This document shows, one piece after another, positions 47,609 to 58,843 of a stretch of 64,000 bases of DNA (position 1 is its first letter; every line of letters begins with the position of its first letter). Source of the stretch: Denitromonas sp. (lineage in GTDB: Bacteria > Pseudomonadota > Gammaproteobacteria > Burkholderiales > Rhodocyclaceae); assembly GCF_034676725.1 (NCBI RefSeq), contig NZ_JAUCBR010000004.1:4306001-4370000 (forward strand), read 5' to 3'. Below the pieces are notes generated by a model. The model was not told where the DNA came from and did not search any database. It was given only the letters and a program-made list of their open reading frames with translations. Both the position numbers and the translations under genes were made by a program.

Positions 47609-47755
47609 GGACGACGCGACTTACGGCACGCTTACGCACCTGCAGCAATTGTACTCCGCTTGGCGCCCAGCGTAAGCGCCGGGGGAACACCGGCCGCAAT
47701 CGACAGTCGGACATGGGCCAGACCCGACTCGCTCACCGCCTGCCAGGAGACCGCC

Positions 47756-50449
<2,694 letters not shown>

Positions 50450-50491
50450 CGCGCTTTCCAGACTGGCCGGGTTCGCCCGGCCCGCCGCGCC

Positions 50492-50884
50492 ATGAAGAAG
50501 ACCATTCCCTGCCCCTGCGGCCGCCCGGCCACCTTCGATGCCTGCTGCGACCCCCTCCTTTCCGGCGCGCGCCTCGCCGACTCGCCCGAGGCGCTGATGC
50601 GCAGCCGCTACACCGCCTTCGCACGTGGCGATGCCGCCTACCTGCTCGCCAGCTGGCACCCGGACACCCGACCCGCGCACCTGTCGCTGGACGACGAAGC
50701 ACCCATGCGCTGGCTCGGGTTGCGCATCTGTTCGGCACCGCCGGCCGATGGCGACAGCGGCACCGTCGAGTTCGTGGCGCGCTACCGCAGCGGCGGCCGG
50801 CCGGGTCAGATTCACGAGCTGAGCCGCTTCCAGCGTGTCGACGGGCGCTGGCTATATGTGGATGGGGATCTGCAGGACGACTGA
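50492..50884 (+). CDS. ychJ: YchJ family protein (UPF0225) with SEC-C metal-binding motif
   Basis: A 130-aa protein. The N-terminal PCPCGRPATFDACCDPLL is a SEC-C-type zinc-binding motif. LMRSRYTAFARGDAAYLLAS and WLGLRI follow, as in YchJ, and the rest is an NTF2-like fold (VEFVARYRSGGRPGQIHELS). The function is unknown in the family. It lies 43 bases after acnA and may be cotranscribed. Confidence 0.9.
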   Translation: MKKTIPCPCGRPATFDACCDPLLSGARLADSPEALMRSRYTAFARGDAAYLLASWHPDTRPAHLSLDDEAPMRWLGLRICSAPPADGDSGTVEFVARYRSGGRPGQIHELSRFQRVDGRWLYVDGDLQDD

Positions 50885-50942
50885 CAGCCCGGCCGGGCGG
50901 TGCCTATAATCAGGCTTTCGCCGCCCACCGGAGCGCCCGCGC

Positions 50943-51326
50943 ATGAATCTCGAGAAGGTCATCTTCGGCTTCTTCATCGTCCTCGCCGCCACGCTCAACT
51001 TCGGCTTCTTCGTCGGTGACCTGAGCAATCCCGAGCATCACGACATCTACGAGCTGTTCGCCGCCATCGTGGTGAACCTGATCGCCACCGTGCTCAAGTT
51101 CGGCGACCGCACGCAGATCGGCGCGGTGCACCTGTCCACCTCGCTGGTGGCCGACCTGCAACTCATTGCTGCGGCCATGGTATGGGGCTACGGCGCCCAT
51201 GTGGTCGGCACCGGCATGACGCCGGACATCACCGCCAAGGTGGTCTCGCTGTCGGGCGGTGCGCTGTTCGCCAACGTGGTCTCGGTCATCATCCTGATCG
51301 CCGAAACCATCATGCAGCGTCGATGA
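50943..51326 (+). CDS. DUF6394-type small membrane protein coupled to the potassium channel gene
   Basis: A 127-aa protein with hydrophobic segments at about residues 5-24, 38-52, 68-88 and 102-122. It begins MNLEKVIFGFFIVLAATLNF, followed by GDLSNPEHHDIYELFAAIVV, which I recognise as the DUF6394 pattern. The function is unknown. Its stop codon overlaps the start of the K+ channel gene by four bases (ATGA), which implies coupled translation and suggests an accessory role for the channel. Confidence 0.75.
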   Translation: MNLEKVIFGFFIVLAATLNFGFFVGDLSNPEHHDIYELFAAIVVNLIATVLKFGDRTQIGAVHLSTSLVADLQLIAAAMVWGYGAHVVGTGMTPDITAKVVSLSGGALFANVVSVIILIAETIMQRR

Positions 51327-53041
51327 CGCCAGCGACCCACCACAGCACGCTGTTCCTGGCCGTGCGGCGCCTGCGGGCGCCGCTGATCACGCTCATCACC
51401 ATCTTTGCCATTTCGGTGCTGGGGCTGACCCTCGCACCGGGCATCGATGGCCGCCCGATGAGCTTCTTTCACGCCTTCTACTTCATCAGCTACACCGCCA
51501 CCACCATCGGCTTTGGCGAAATCCCGCTCAACTTTTCCGAGCAGCAGCGCCTGTGGGTCACCATCTGCATCTACATGGCCGTGGTTGGCTGGGCCTACAC
51601 CATCGGCTCGCTGTTCGCCCTGCTGCAGGACCACACGTTCCAGAGCGCCATCGCCATCGAGCGCTTCGCCCGCCAGGTGCGGCGCATCCACGAGCCCTTC
51701 TATCTGGTGTGCGGCTACGGCGAGACCGGCCGCCTGGTGTGCAAGGCGCTGGACCGGCTGGGCGAACGCGCCGTGGTGGTCGAACGCAACCCCGACAAGG
51801 CCGGCGAGCAGGAGCTGCACGGCTATGTGACCGACATGCCCTGCCTGGCTGCCGACGCCAGCCTGCCCGAAACCCTGCGCTTTGCCGGGCTGACCAATCG
51901 GCATTGCCGCGGCGTGCTGGCGCTGACCGACGACGACAACACCAACCTGGCCATCGCCATTTCCGCCCGCCTGCTCGCCCCCAAGCTGCCGGCCATGTGC
52001 CGTGCCAGCACAAGCGAAGTGGCCGCGAACATGGCCTCGTTCGGCACCCGGCACATCATCAATCCGTACGCCAAATTTGCCGAGTACCTGGCGCTGGCAT
52101 TGCATGCGCCCAACTCCTACCACCTGCTGACCTGGCTGACCGGCATCCCGGGCTCGACCGTCGAACGCCACCGCGATCCGCCGCGTGGCAAATGGGTGCT
52201 GTGCGGCTATGGCAGTTTCGGCCGGGTGATCGTCAAGGCCTTCGACCGCGAAGAGGTGCCGGTCACCATCATCGACCGCGACGCGCCCGACGGCGATGGC
52301 CACCGGGTGGTGCGCGGCGACGGCACCGGTGCGGCCACGCTGGAGCGCGCCAACATCGGCCAGGCGGTCGGCATCGTGGCCAGCACGGGCAACGACATCG
52401 ACAACCTGTCGATCGCCGTCACGGCCCGCGAGCTCAACCCGGACCTGTTCGTCATCCTGCGCATGAATGCCTACGCCAATCATGCGCTGTTCGACGCCTT
52501 CGAATCCGATGTCACCGTCGTGCCCAGCGAAATCATCGGCCATGAATGCCTCGCCGTGCTGACCACCCCGCTGCTCGAACCGTTCCTGAAAGAAATCGCC
52601 GAGCGCAAGGACGGCTGGTCGGCCGCCTTGCTGACACAGCTGACCCATCGCTTCGGCTGGGATGTGCCGGCGGTGTGGAGCGTCCGGCTCAACCTGCAAC
52701 GGGCGCCGGCGCTCTACCGCCGGCTGATGCGCAACGGCGGCAGCGTGCGCCTGGGCGAGCTGCTGCGCGACCCGCACAACCGCAGCGACGACCTGCCGGC
52801 GGCCGTGCTCTACCTGCACCGTGACGACGACGACCACATCGTCTGCCCGGAGGCCGACGAGGTGGTCCGCCCCGGCGACCGTCTGCTGATGGTCGGCTTG
52901 CCGGCCGCACGAGCCGACTTCGCCCTCACCGTCGGCAACGAGCACACCCTCGACTATGTACTCACCGGCGCGGAACGACCCGGTGGCTGGGTGTGGGAAT
53001 GGCTAGCCGAGCGCCGGCGGCGCGCCGCCGACGCCAGTTGA
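51323..53041 (+). CDS. Potassium channel with two RCK (TrkA-N/TrkA-C) domains
   Basis: A 572-aa ion channel. TM1 is around APLITLITIFAISVLGLTLA. The pore loop is SYTATTIGFGEIPLNF with selectivity filter TIGFG, and TM2 is around LWVTICIYMAVVGWAYTIGS. Two cytoplasmic RCK domains follow, with nucleotide-binding motifs YLVCGYGETGRLVCKALDRL and WVLCGYGSFGRVIVKAFDRE. A TrkA-C-like region (HIVCPEADEVVRPGDRLLMV) ends the protein. One pore unit per chain implies a tetramer. It is translationally coupled to the DUF6394 gene and overlaps the convergent response-regulator gene by 39 bases. Confidence 0.88.
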   Translation: MTPATHHSTLFLAVRRLRAPLITLITIFAISVLGLTLAPGIDGRPMSFFHAFYFISYTATTIGFGEIPLNFSEQQRLWVTICIYMAVVGWAYTIGSLFALLQDHTFQSAIAIERFARQVRRIHEPFYLVCGYGETGRLVCKALDRLGERAVVVERNPDKAGEQELHGYVTDMPCLAADASLPETLRFAGLTNRHCRGVLALTDDDNTNLAIAISARLLAPKLPAMCRASTSEVAANMASFGTRHIINPYAKFAEYLALALHAPNSYHLLTWLTGIPGSTVERHRDPPRGKWVLCGYGSFGRVIVKAFDREEVPVTIIDRDAPDGDGHRVVRGDGTGAATLERANIGQAVGIVASTGNDIDNLSIAVTARELNPDLFVILRMNAYANHALFDAFESDVTVVPSEIIGHECLAVLTTPLLEPFLKEIAERKDGWSAALLTQLTHRFGWDVPAVWSVRLNLQRAPALYRRLMRNGGSVRLGELLRDPHNRSDDLPAAVLYLHRDDDDHIVCPEADEVVRPGDRLLMVGLPAARADFALTVGNEHTLDYVLTGAERPGGWVWEWLAERRRRAADAS

Positions 53042-53392
53042 GGACGGCACCACCGCGGCGAGGATTTCAGCCGGGGTCACCGGCTTGAGCAGCAGCGCAT
53101 CGAACCCGGCCGTCAGCACCTGATCGCGCAGCGCGTCGACACCATAGGCGGTGTAGGCCACGATGCGCAGCGCCTCGCCACCGTCGCGCGACCGCAACTG
53201 GCGGCACACTTCGTACCCGCTCATGTCAGGCATGGTGAGGTCCAGCAACACCACATCAAAGGCCGTCTCCGCGGTACGGGCCAGGGCATCGGCGCCCGTG
53301 GTGGCCTCCTCCACGGTGTGCCCCACGCGGCCGAGCACCACGGCCGGCAGCTTGCGGTTGGCAAAGTCATCATCGACGATCAGGATTCGCAT
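53003..53392 (-). CDS. Single-domain response regulator
   Basis: A 129-aa CheY-like receiver with no output domain. MRILIVDDDFANRKL supplies the acidic pocket. The phosphoacceptor aspartate is in VVLLDLTMPDMSGYEV, followed by the conserved threonine in IVAYTAYG and lysine in ALLLKPVTPAEI. No histidine kinase is nearby. The ATG at 53392 was chosen because the receiver strand begins there; the frame opens earlier at 53476. It converges on and overlaps the potassium channel gene. Confidence 0.9.
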   Translation of the reverse strand: MRILIVDDDFANRKLPAVVLGRVGHTVEEATTGADALARTAETAFDVVLLDLTMPDMSGYEVCRQLRSRDGGEALRIVAYTAYGVDALRDQVLTAGFDALLLKPVTPAEILAAVVPSSTGVGGAPPALG

Positions 53393-53496
53393 GGCAGCAC
53401 GCGCGTCGCGCCCAAGGCAGAACAGACCGACAGTGTGCCCCAAACCCGCACCGCCTGGCTTGCCGCGCCGGGACAAATCGCTATCATGGGCCGGCC

Positions 53497-54342
53497 ATGA
53501 TCGCGCCCGCCCCCATCCCCGACCTGAGCATCGACGCCATCGATCGTCGCCTCGCCGCGGCCTGCGACCGCGGTGCGCTGCAGCCGATCCGCACCGAGCA
53601 GACGCTGCTGCATGATCGCGGCCTGCCGTTCGTGGTCAAGTGGATCGCCCGCGACGCCCTTGCCGGCCATCGCCACAAACCGGCGCGCAGCCCGCACCAC
53701 AACCCGTTCCTGCCGCCAGAAGACACGCTCACCTTTGGCGCGCTGGGCCCGACGCATCTGGTGCTGCTCAACAAGTATCCGGTCATGCCTCGCCACTTGC
53801 TGGTGGTCACCCGCGCCTTCGAGGCGCAGACCCTGGCCATCACCGACGCCGATTTCGCTGCCCTGGGCACCATCGTCGCCGCGCACGGCGGGCTGGGCTT
53901 CTACAATGCGGGCGAGCGCGCCGGCGCCAGCCAGGACCACAAGCACCTGCAGTGGATCCCCGACCTCCCGCCGCTGGCGCTGCGCCTGGCCACGCTGCCG
54001 CTCGGCGATGACTCGCCGTTCGGTTTCCGTCATGCCTTCGCACCGCTGCCGGCAGCCACCTGGTCCGGCGCGTCGATGGGCGAGACGCTGGGGCAGTGCT
54101 ACCGCGCGCTGCTGGCGCGGGTCGGCTTCGACCCCGAGGCCGCGGAATTGCCGCCCTACAATCTGCTGATGAGCCGCGCGTGGATGTGGCTGATCCCGCG
54201 GCGCGCCGAGCGCTGGCAGTACATGTCGATCAACGCCCTCGGCTTTGCCGGCTCGCTGTTCATCAAATCGCGCGAGCAACTGCCGGCGCTGGCCGAGGCC
54301 GGCCCACTGGCGCTGCTCAACGCGGTCGGAGAACCGGATTAG
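53497..54342 (+). CDS. ATP adenylyltransferase / Ap4A phosphorylase-like protein
   Basis: A 281-aa HIT-superfamily protein like yeast Apa1/Apa2. It degrades diadenosine tetraphosphate to ATP and ADP with phosphate. NPFLPPEDTLTFGALGPTHL and VMPRHLLVVTRAFEAQTLAI are conserved. FYNAGERAGASQDHKHLQWI carries the HxHxQ-like active site (HKHLQ). The C-terminal YNLLMSRAWMWLIPRRAERW completes it. It is divergent from the response regulator (104 bases). Confidence 0.9.
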   Translation: MIAPAPIPDLSIDAIDRRLAAACDRGALQPIRTEQTLLHDRGLPFVVKWIARDALAGHRHKPARSPHHNPFLPPEDTLTFGALGPTHLVLLNKYPVMPRHLLVVTRAFEAQTLAITDADFAALGTIVAAHGGLGFYNAGERAGASQDHKHLQWIPDLPPLALRLATLPLGDDSPFGFRHAFAPLPAATWSGASMGETLGQCYRALLARVGFDPEAAELPPYNLLMSRAWMWLIPRRAERWQYMSINALGFAGSLFIKSREQLPALAEAGPLALLNAVGEPD

Positions 54343-54499
54343 GGACTGTGGATCTTTATCCGGCGGATCGCGTTGTGTCCATCAAGACACGGAACAAGGC
54401 GCGCCGACGCGGTCCGGGTGGTCCCCAGACACGGTGGCGCAACATAGCCACGGCGGCCAACAGGCACGAGCGCGACCGTCAGATCAAGCCCCGCAGCCC

Positions 54500-54859
54500 C
54501 TAAGCCGCCTGAGGGAAGAACCAGGGTTCGATCGGCGGCAGGTTGATCTTTTCGCGCAGCTCGTTGCACTTCGGGTTCGGCGTGCCGTCCTCGAAGAAGA
54601 CCGGAAACGCGCGGCACGGCGATGGCCGGTTCTCGTAGATGCTGCACGAGACCGCCTCGCCGATCACCCCCTCGAGCGCACTGCAACGACGCGGCACGTC
54701 GTTGCTACCCTTCATGCAGCGCATGTGGTGGTTGAGTTTTTCGGTCATGTGCGCCGGCACAAAGCCGCCGGGCGCATCGTCCGCCTCGGCCCAATAGAAA
54801 GAGATGCGGAAATGGGTGCAGCAAATGCCGCACTCAAGACACGGGTTCGGTTCAGTCAT
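54500..54859 (-). CDS. YkgJ family cysteine-cluster protein
   Basis: A 118-aa protein with the CxxxCxxCC-type zinc or iron-binding cluster. PCLECGICCTHFRISF is at the N-terminus, and CSALEGVIGEAVSCSIYENR and PSPCRAFPVFFEDGTPNPKC follow. The biochemical role is unknown. The ATG at 54859 is chosen because the conserved part starts at once (MTEPNPCLECG). The 157-base stretch before it on the left (54343-54499) holds nothing I can name. Confidence 0.87.
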   Translation of the reverse strand: MTEPNPCLECGICCTHFRISFYWAEADDAPGGFVPAHMTEKLNHHMRCMKGSNDVPRRCSALEGVIGEAVSCSIYENRPSPCRAFPVFFEDGTPNPKCNELREKINLPPIEPWFFPQAA

Positions 54860-55051
54860 GTCCAACACACGCAAAGAGATGCCGGCATGCACCACGGGTG
54901 CACACCGCCAAATCGACGACGCTTCGCGCCTGCTGGACTGCGGCGCCCCGGAAGGGCCGCCGCGGGGGGCTAATTGTGACTGCGTTCCATCGATTCCGGC
55001 GCGCGGATTATAGCGATTTTCGCCCGGAAAACAATGGCTTCCGGCGCACTC

Positions 55052-56281
55052 TTAGTGCGCCTTGCGGCGCACCGCGATACTGCGCTTCGCGTCTTCCTTG
55101 AAGGCGTAGTCGATCCGCCCCTGCCGCACCACGCCGAGCACCAGCATGTTTTCGGTGATGGCGTCGTGGTCGTCGGGGGTAAAGGGCTGGATGTAGGTGG
55201 TGACAACGCCTTCGACCCCGCGGTTGAGCTGCTCCAGGGCGAGGCGGATCTTGTCGCCATCGGTGGTGCCGGCAGAGGATATGGCGTTGAACAGCACACG
55301 CATGGCGTCGTAGCCCTGCGCAGCCGACATCGCCGATTCCATCGCCTCCTTGCCGAAGCGGCTGGCGAACTCGCTGACGAACTGCCGGTGGCGGGTGTTT
55401 TCGCTGCCGGGGATGAAGGACTGGACGGTCATCACCCCGTCGCCCGCCGGGCCGGCCTGGTCGAGAAAGTTGCGCATCGACACTGTCCAGCTGGCGAAGG
55501 TCGGCACCGTCCAGCCCATCTCTGCCTTGGTCTTCGCGATCGCAGCCAGCTCCGGGCCGATGCCGTACATCACCAGCGCCTGCGCGCCGGCGGCACGCAC
55601 GGCGTCGAGCTGCGCGCGCATGTCGCGGTCACCGATACCGAAACGCTCGACCCGCACCGGTGTCACGCCGTGCGTGGCCAGCGCCTTGACCAGATCGCCC
55701 ATTTCGGCTTCGCCGTAGCCGGTGTCGTCGGCCAGGATGCCGATCTGGCGCAGGCCCCGCGCCTCGACCAGATGCCGCGCCAGGAAGGCGTTGGACACCC
55801 CCGTGCGTGGCGACATGCGGAATACGAAATTGTGCGGGGCATTGGGCGGCGCGAAGCGACGGCTGACCTCGGTGCCGGTCGACACCGCGACCACCAGCGG
55901 GATCTTGGCGTTCTGGTAGATATCGATCGACTTGAGCGCGACGCCGGTATTGACGATACCCACCGTGGCGACGACCTTCTCCGTGTCGACCAGCTCGCGG
56001 GCGATCGCCTGCCCCTTGTCGGGATTGGCGGCATCGTCGCGCTCGACCAGCACGATCCTGCGCCCGAGGACGCCGCCGACATAGGTGTTGATCTCATCGA
56101 CCGCCATCTGGATGCCGAGCCGCATGCTGTTGCCCATCGGCGCACTGCCACCGCTGAAGGGGCCGGAGAGGCCGATCTTGATGGGTTCGTCGGCATGTAC
56201 CGCCGCAGCAAACAGGCCCAGCGTCAGGCAAATGGCCGACAGCATGCGGCCGCGCCGGGCGCGGGCAGCAAGTGGAATCAT
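55052..56281 (-). CDS. ABC transporter substrate-binding protein, branched-chain amino-acid type (orphan)
   Basis: A 409-aa periplasmic binding protein of the LivJ/LivK class. The signal peptide is MLSAICLTLGLFAAAVHADE. The mature part starts PIKIGLSGPFSGGSAPMGNS, with the family pattern IQMAVDEINTYVGGVLGRRI and ARELVDTEKVVATVGIVN. GGAG precedes the ATG 7 bases away. No permease or ATPase gene is next to it. Ligands of this class include amino acids, amides and aromatic acids, and none can be assigned here. Confidence 0.9.
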   Translation of the reverse strand: MIPLAARARRGRMLSAICLTLGLFAAAVHADEPIKIGLSGPFSGGSAPMGNSMRLGIQMAVDEINTYVGGVLGRRIVLVERDDAANPDKGQAIARELVDTEKVVATVGIVNTGVALKSIDIYQNAKIPLVVAVSTGTEVSRRFAPPNAPHNFVFRMSPRTGVSNAFLARHLVEARGLRQIGILADDTGYGEAEMGDLVKALATHGVTPVRVERFGIGDRDMRAQLDAVRAAGAQALVMYGIGPELAAIAKTKAEMGWTVPTFASWTVSMRNFLDQAGPAGDGVMTVQSFIPGSENTRHRQFVSEFASRFGKEAMESAMSAAQGYDAMRVLFNAISSAGTTDGDKIRLALEQLNRGVEGVVTTYIQPFTPDDHDAITENMLVLGVVRQGRIDYAFKEDAKRSIAVRRKAH

Positions 56282-56405
56282 GATTTGTCTCCGTCTTGCC
56301 GGCGCTTGTGGGCGCGCCGGTCGCCGGAGAGTTTAGGTCGATGTGCTGCCGAGGCCTGATCGGGATTTTCCCGATCAGGGAAAACCCGTCATGCGCGCCG
56401 TTGCC

Positions 56406-57026
56406 TCATGCCGGCGCCCCTGCCGCAGCATAGGCATGCGGTACCGGCGGCAGGCCGCAGGCATCACGCAGATGGCGCATGGCGCGCACGGCGGCGGCGG
56501 TGGCGGTGAGCCACTCGATGCGGGTGTCGTCGTCGGCGTCGTCGACATTGTCATCGGTCCACGGCGCCATGGCGCGCTCGATGAGGCCTTCGAAGGTTGC
56601 CGCGTCGTGGCTGTCGAGATCGTCGGCCCAGTCTTCCGGCCACAGGCTCAAGCCCAGCTCGAAGCCGGTCATCCACTCGTCACCGAGCTGGGTGCCTTCC
56701 GGGTCGTCGTCGCCACCATAGAAGAATGGCGCCCAGCCTTCCGGGTCGCCCAGGGTTTCGACCAGCTCGTCGTGATAGCGCAACACCAGGGTGAGCACTT
56801 TCTGCACGCCCGAGCCACGCATGTCGACATCGGATTCGGACCACACCGACGGCAGCCACTCGACGGTCTTGAGCGGCATCGGCGCGACAATGACGCCCGC
56901 CAGATAGCCATCGAGCATCTCCAGGCTCATGCAGTCGTCAGGGACGGAATCGGATGCGAGCAGTGCCTCGAAGGCGTCCATTTCCGATTCGCTCAGGCAA
57001 ACGCTGCCCTGTTGCGTGGTGTTCAT
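56406..57026 (-). CDS. YecA/YgfB family (UPF0149) protein
   Basis: A 206-aa acidic protein. LSESEMDAFEALLASDSVPD and CMSLEMLDGYLAGVIVAPMP, then EWMTGFELGLSLWPEDWADD, match the UPF0149/YecA family. The C-terminal SEC-C metal motif of some members is absent. The start at 57026 follows GGGAGAGG. The function is unknown. Confidence 0.85.
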   Translation of the reverse strand: MNTTQQGSVCLSESEMDAFEALLASDSVPDDCMSLEMLDGYLAGVIVAPMPLKTVEWLPSVWSESDVDMRGSGVQKVLTLVLRYHDELVETLGDPEGWAPFFYGGDDDPEGTQLGDEWMTGFELGLSLWPEDWADDLDSHDAATFEGLIERAMAPWTDDNVDDADDDTRIEWLTATAAAVRAMRHLRDACGLPPVPHAYAAAGAPA

Positions 57027-57105
57027 GCGCCTCTCCCTTGGATATCGCCGGTGGTCACCGACGCCCGCCAGCATGCCGCAAGACGGCAGGCGCCGCAAGA
57101 ACAAC

Positions 57106-57783
57106 TCAGCCCGGCGCGTCCAGATCCACCACGGCGCGATACAGCGGCTGCCCCGAGTCGCGATACTTGCGCTCGAAGGGCGTCAGCGGCGTGGTCGCCT
57201 CGAAGGTCTCCCAGGGCACCGGCCGGCCGATCAAGCACCCCAGCGCTAGCGTGTATTCCTCGATATAGACCTGCCAGTTGGTGCGACATTCGAGCACGCC
57301 CCCGAGTTGCGGCAAGGTGGTGAACACCGGGTGCGCATGCCAGCGCCGGCCGAGGTGGCCAATTTTGGGCCACGGGTTGGGGTACAGCACATAGTGCCTG
57401 GCCAGCCGCAACCCGGCCTGCGCCAGCAAGCGCCAGAAGTCGACCAGGTCGGCGCGCACCAGCACCATGTTCTTCGGCAGCAGCGCATCGGGGTAGGGCT
57501 TGCGCCGCGCCAGCCGGTCGGCGGACTGGTCGACCCCGATCACCCAGTGCCCCGGATGGGCACGAGCCAGCGCGATCGTGCTGTGCGCCACGCCACACCC
57601 GGCGTCGAGAATCAGTGGCGCCCGGGTGTCCCACCCCGACAGGGCGAGATCGAACGCAGCGCGGTTGTATTGCGCCAGCGGCTTGCGAAAGGGTTGATCG
57701 CGATGGCGTTCGACCTGGCGGATCAGGTCCTCATGCACGCCTTGCTGGGCGCTGACCGGAATACGGGAGTTGGCGTAGCTCAT
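57106..57783 (-). CDS. TrmB-like SAM-dependent methyltransferase (tRNA m7G46 family paralogue)
   Basis: A 225-aa class I methyltransferase. SAM motif I is LILDAGCGVAHSTIALA and motif II GHWVIGVDQSADRL. The TrmB signature appears as HYVLYPNPWPKIGHLGRRWH followed by GGVLECRTNWQVYIEEYTLA, and the C-terminal TPFERKYRDSGQPLYRA corresponds to the TrmB TxFE motif. The N-terminal part is shorter than in standard TrmB and DAGCG replaces the more usual E-I-G-x-G. It may therefore be a second, divergent copy with another substrate. It lies beside dusC, another tRNA-modifying enzyme, on the same strand. Confidence 0.75.
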   Translation of the reverse strand: MSYANSRIPVSAQQGVHEDLIRQVERHRDQPFRKPLAQYNRAAFDLALSGWDTRAPLILDAGCGVAHSTIALARAHPGHWVIGVDQSADRLARRKPYPDALLPKNMVLVRADLVDFWRLLAQAGLRLARHYVLYPNPWPKIGHLGRRWHAHPVFTTLPQLGGVLECRTNWQVYIEEYTLALGCLIGRPVPWETFEATTPLTPFERKYRDSGQPLYRAVVDLDAPG

Positions 57784-57808
57784 GGATGACCTGTGAGAGT
57801 GAGGCGGC

Positions 57809-58789
57809 TCAGGCCGCGCGGGCCGGGCAACCGGCACCGGCGGCGATCAGCACCGCATCGATGGCATGGACGTCGTTGAGCGGGCGCAGGCGTTGGTAGA
57901 GCTCCTCGGCCTGCACGAAACGCCGGCTCAGGAACACCAGCCACTGCTTGAGCCGGCCCGGCGCATGGCGGGGGGCCAGCTTGCTGCGCACCCGTGCCCA
58001 GAAAAAGGCGATAGCCGGCAACAGCACCGCCCAGTCGGCCTCGCGCCGGTCGCCGGCCTCGTGGACCACGCCGGCGCGGATATCGCGGGCGAGAAACGGA
58101 TCGGCCACCGCACCGCGGCCGATCATCACGTCGGCCACGCCACTCTCCTGGCGGCAGCGCTGCCAGTCGGACACCGACCACACCTCGCCGTTGGCCACCA
58201 CCGGCACCTTCACATGGTCGGCAATGCGCCCCACCCAGGCCCAGTGCGCCGGCGGGCGATAGCCCTCGAGCTTGGTGCGGGCGTGCACCACGATGCGTTC
58301 GGCCCCGGCATCGGCCAGCGCTTCGGCGCAGGCCAGGGTCAGCCCGGTGTCGCGCACGCCAAGGCGCATCTTGGCCGTCAGCGGCGGACCACCGAGCGGC
58401 ATCACCGCACGCACGGCGGCGGTCACCGCATGCACGGTGTCCGGCTCGTCGAGCAGCACGGCGCCGCCGCGATGGCGGTTCACCAAGGGCGCCGGACAGC
58501 CGAAGTTCAGGTCGATGCCGGCCGGCGACCACTGCGTCGCCCGCGCCGCATTGCGCGCCATCAGATCGGGGTCCGAGCCCATCAGTTGCAACTGCACCGG
58601 CGTGCCGGCGGCCGTGCGCCCGCCCTGCCCGAGTTCCGGGCTGATCCGGAAAAAACTGCGTTGCGGCAGCAACGTGGCCGACACGCGCACGAACTCGCTC
58701 ACCGCCTGGTCATAGTGCGACAGCCGCGTCAGCGTATCGCGCAGCACCTCGTCCGCCAGCCCTTCCATGGGCGCCAGCAAAAGCTTCAC
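57809..58789 (-). CDS. dusC: tRNA-dihydrouridine(16) synthase DusC
   Basis: FMN-dependent TIM-barrel enzyme that reduces uridine 16 of tRNA to dihydrouridine. The protein has 326 aa. LLLAPMEGLADEVLRDTLTR is the FMN-binding start. DLNFGCPAPLVNRHRGGAVL contains the catalytic cysteine, and IVVHARTKLEGYRPPAHWAW and VVANGEVWSVSDWQ are conserved. ARTKLEGYRPPA is the DusC-type form of the loop. The start is GTG at 58789; the frame is open to 59107 but overlaps the divergent arsC gene. Confidence 0.92.
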   Translation of the reverse strand: MKLLLAPMEGLADEVLRDTLTRLSHYDQAVSEFVRVSATLLPQRSFFRISPELGQGGRTAAGTPVQLQLMGSDPDLMARNAARATQWSPAGIDLNFGCPAPLVNRHRGGAVLLDEPDTVHAVTAAVRAVMPLGGPPLTAKMRLGVRDTGLTLACAEALADAGAERIVVHARTKLEGYRPPAHWAWVGRIADHVKVPVVANGEVWSVSDWQRCRQESGVADVMIGRGAVADPFLARDIRAGVVHEAGDRREADWAVLLPAIAFFWARVRSKLAPRHAPGRLKQWLVFLSRRFVQAEELYQRLRPLNDVHAIDAVLIAAGAGCPARAA

Positions 58790-58843
58790 GACACGACCCG
58801 AGGCGCTAAACTCATGGGCACCCTGTTCACTGCGTAATCCGAC

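Noticed and set aside
54343..54499. Possible small gene between the Ap4A phosphorylase-like gene and ykgJ
   Set aside because: No start with a ribosome-binding site and no recognisable peptide; only short overlapping frames.
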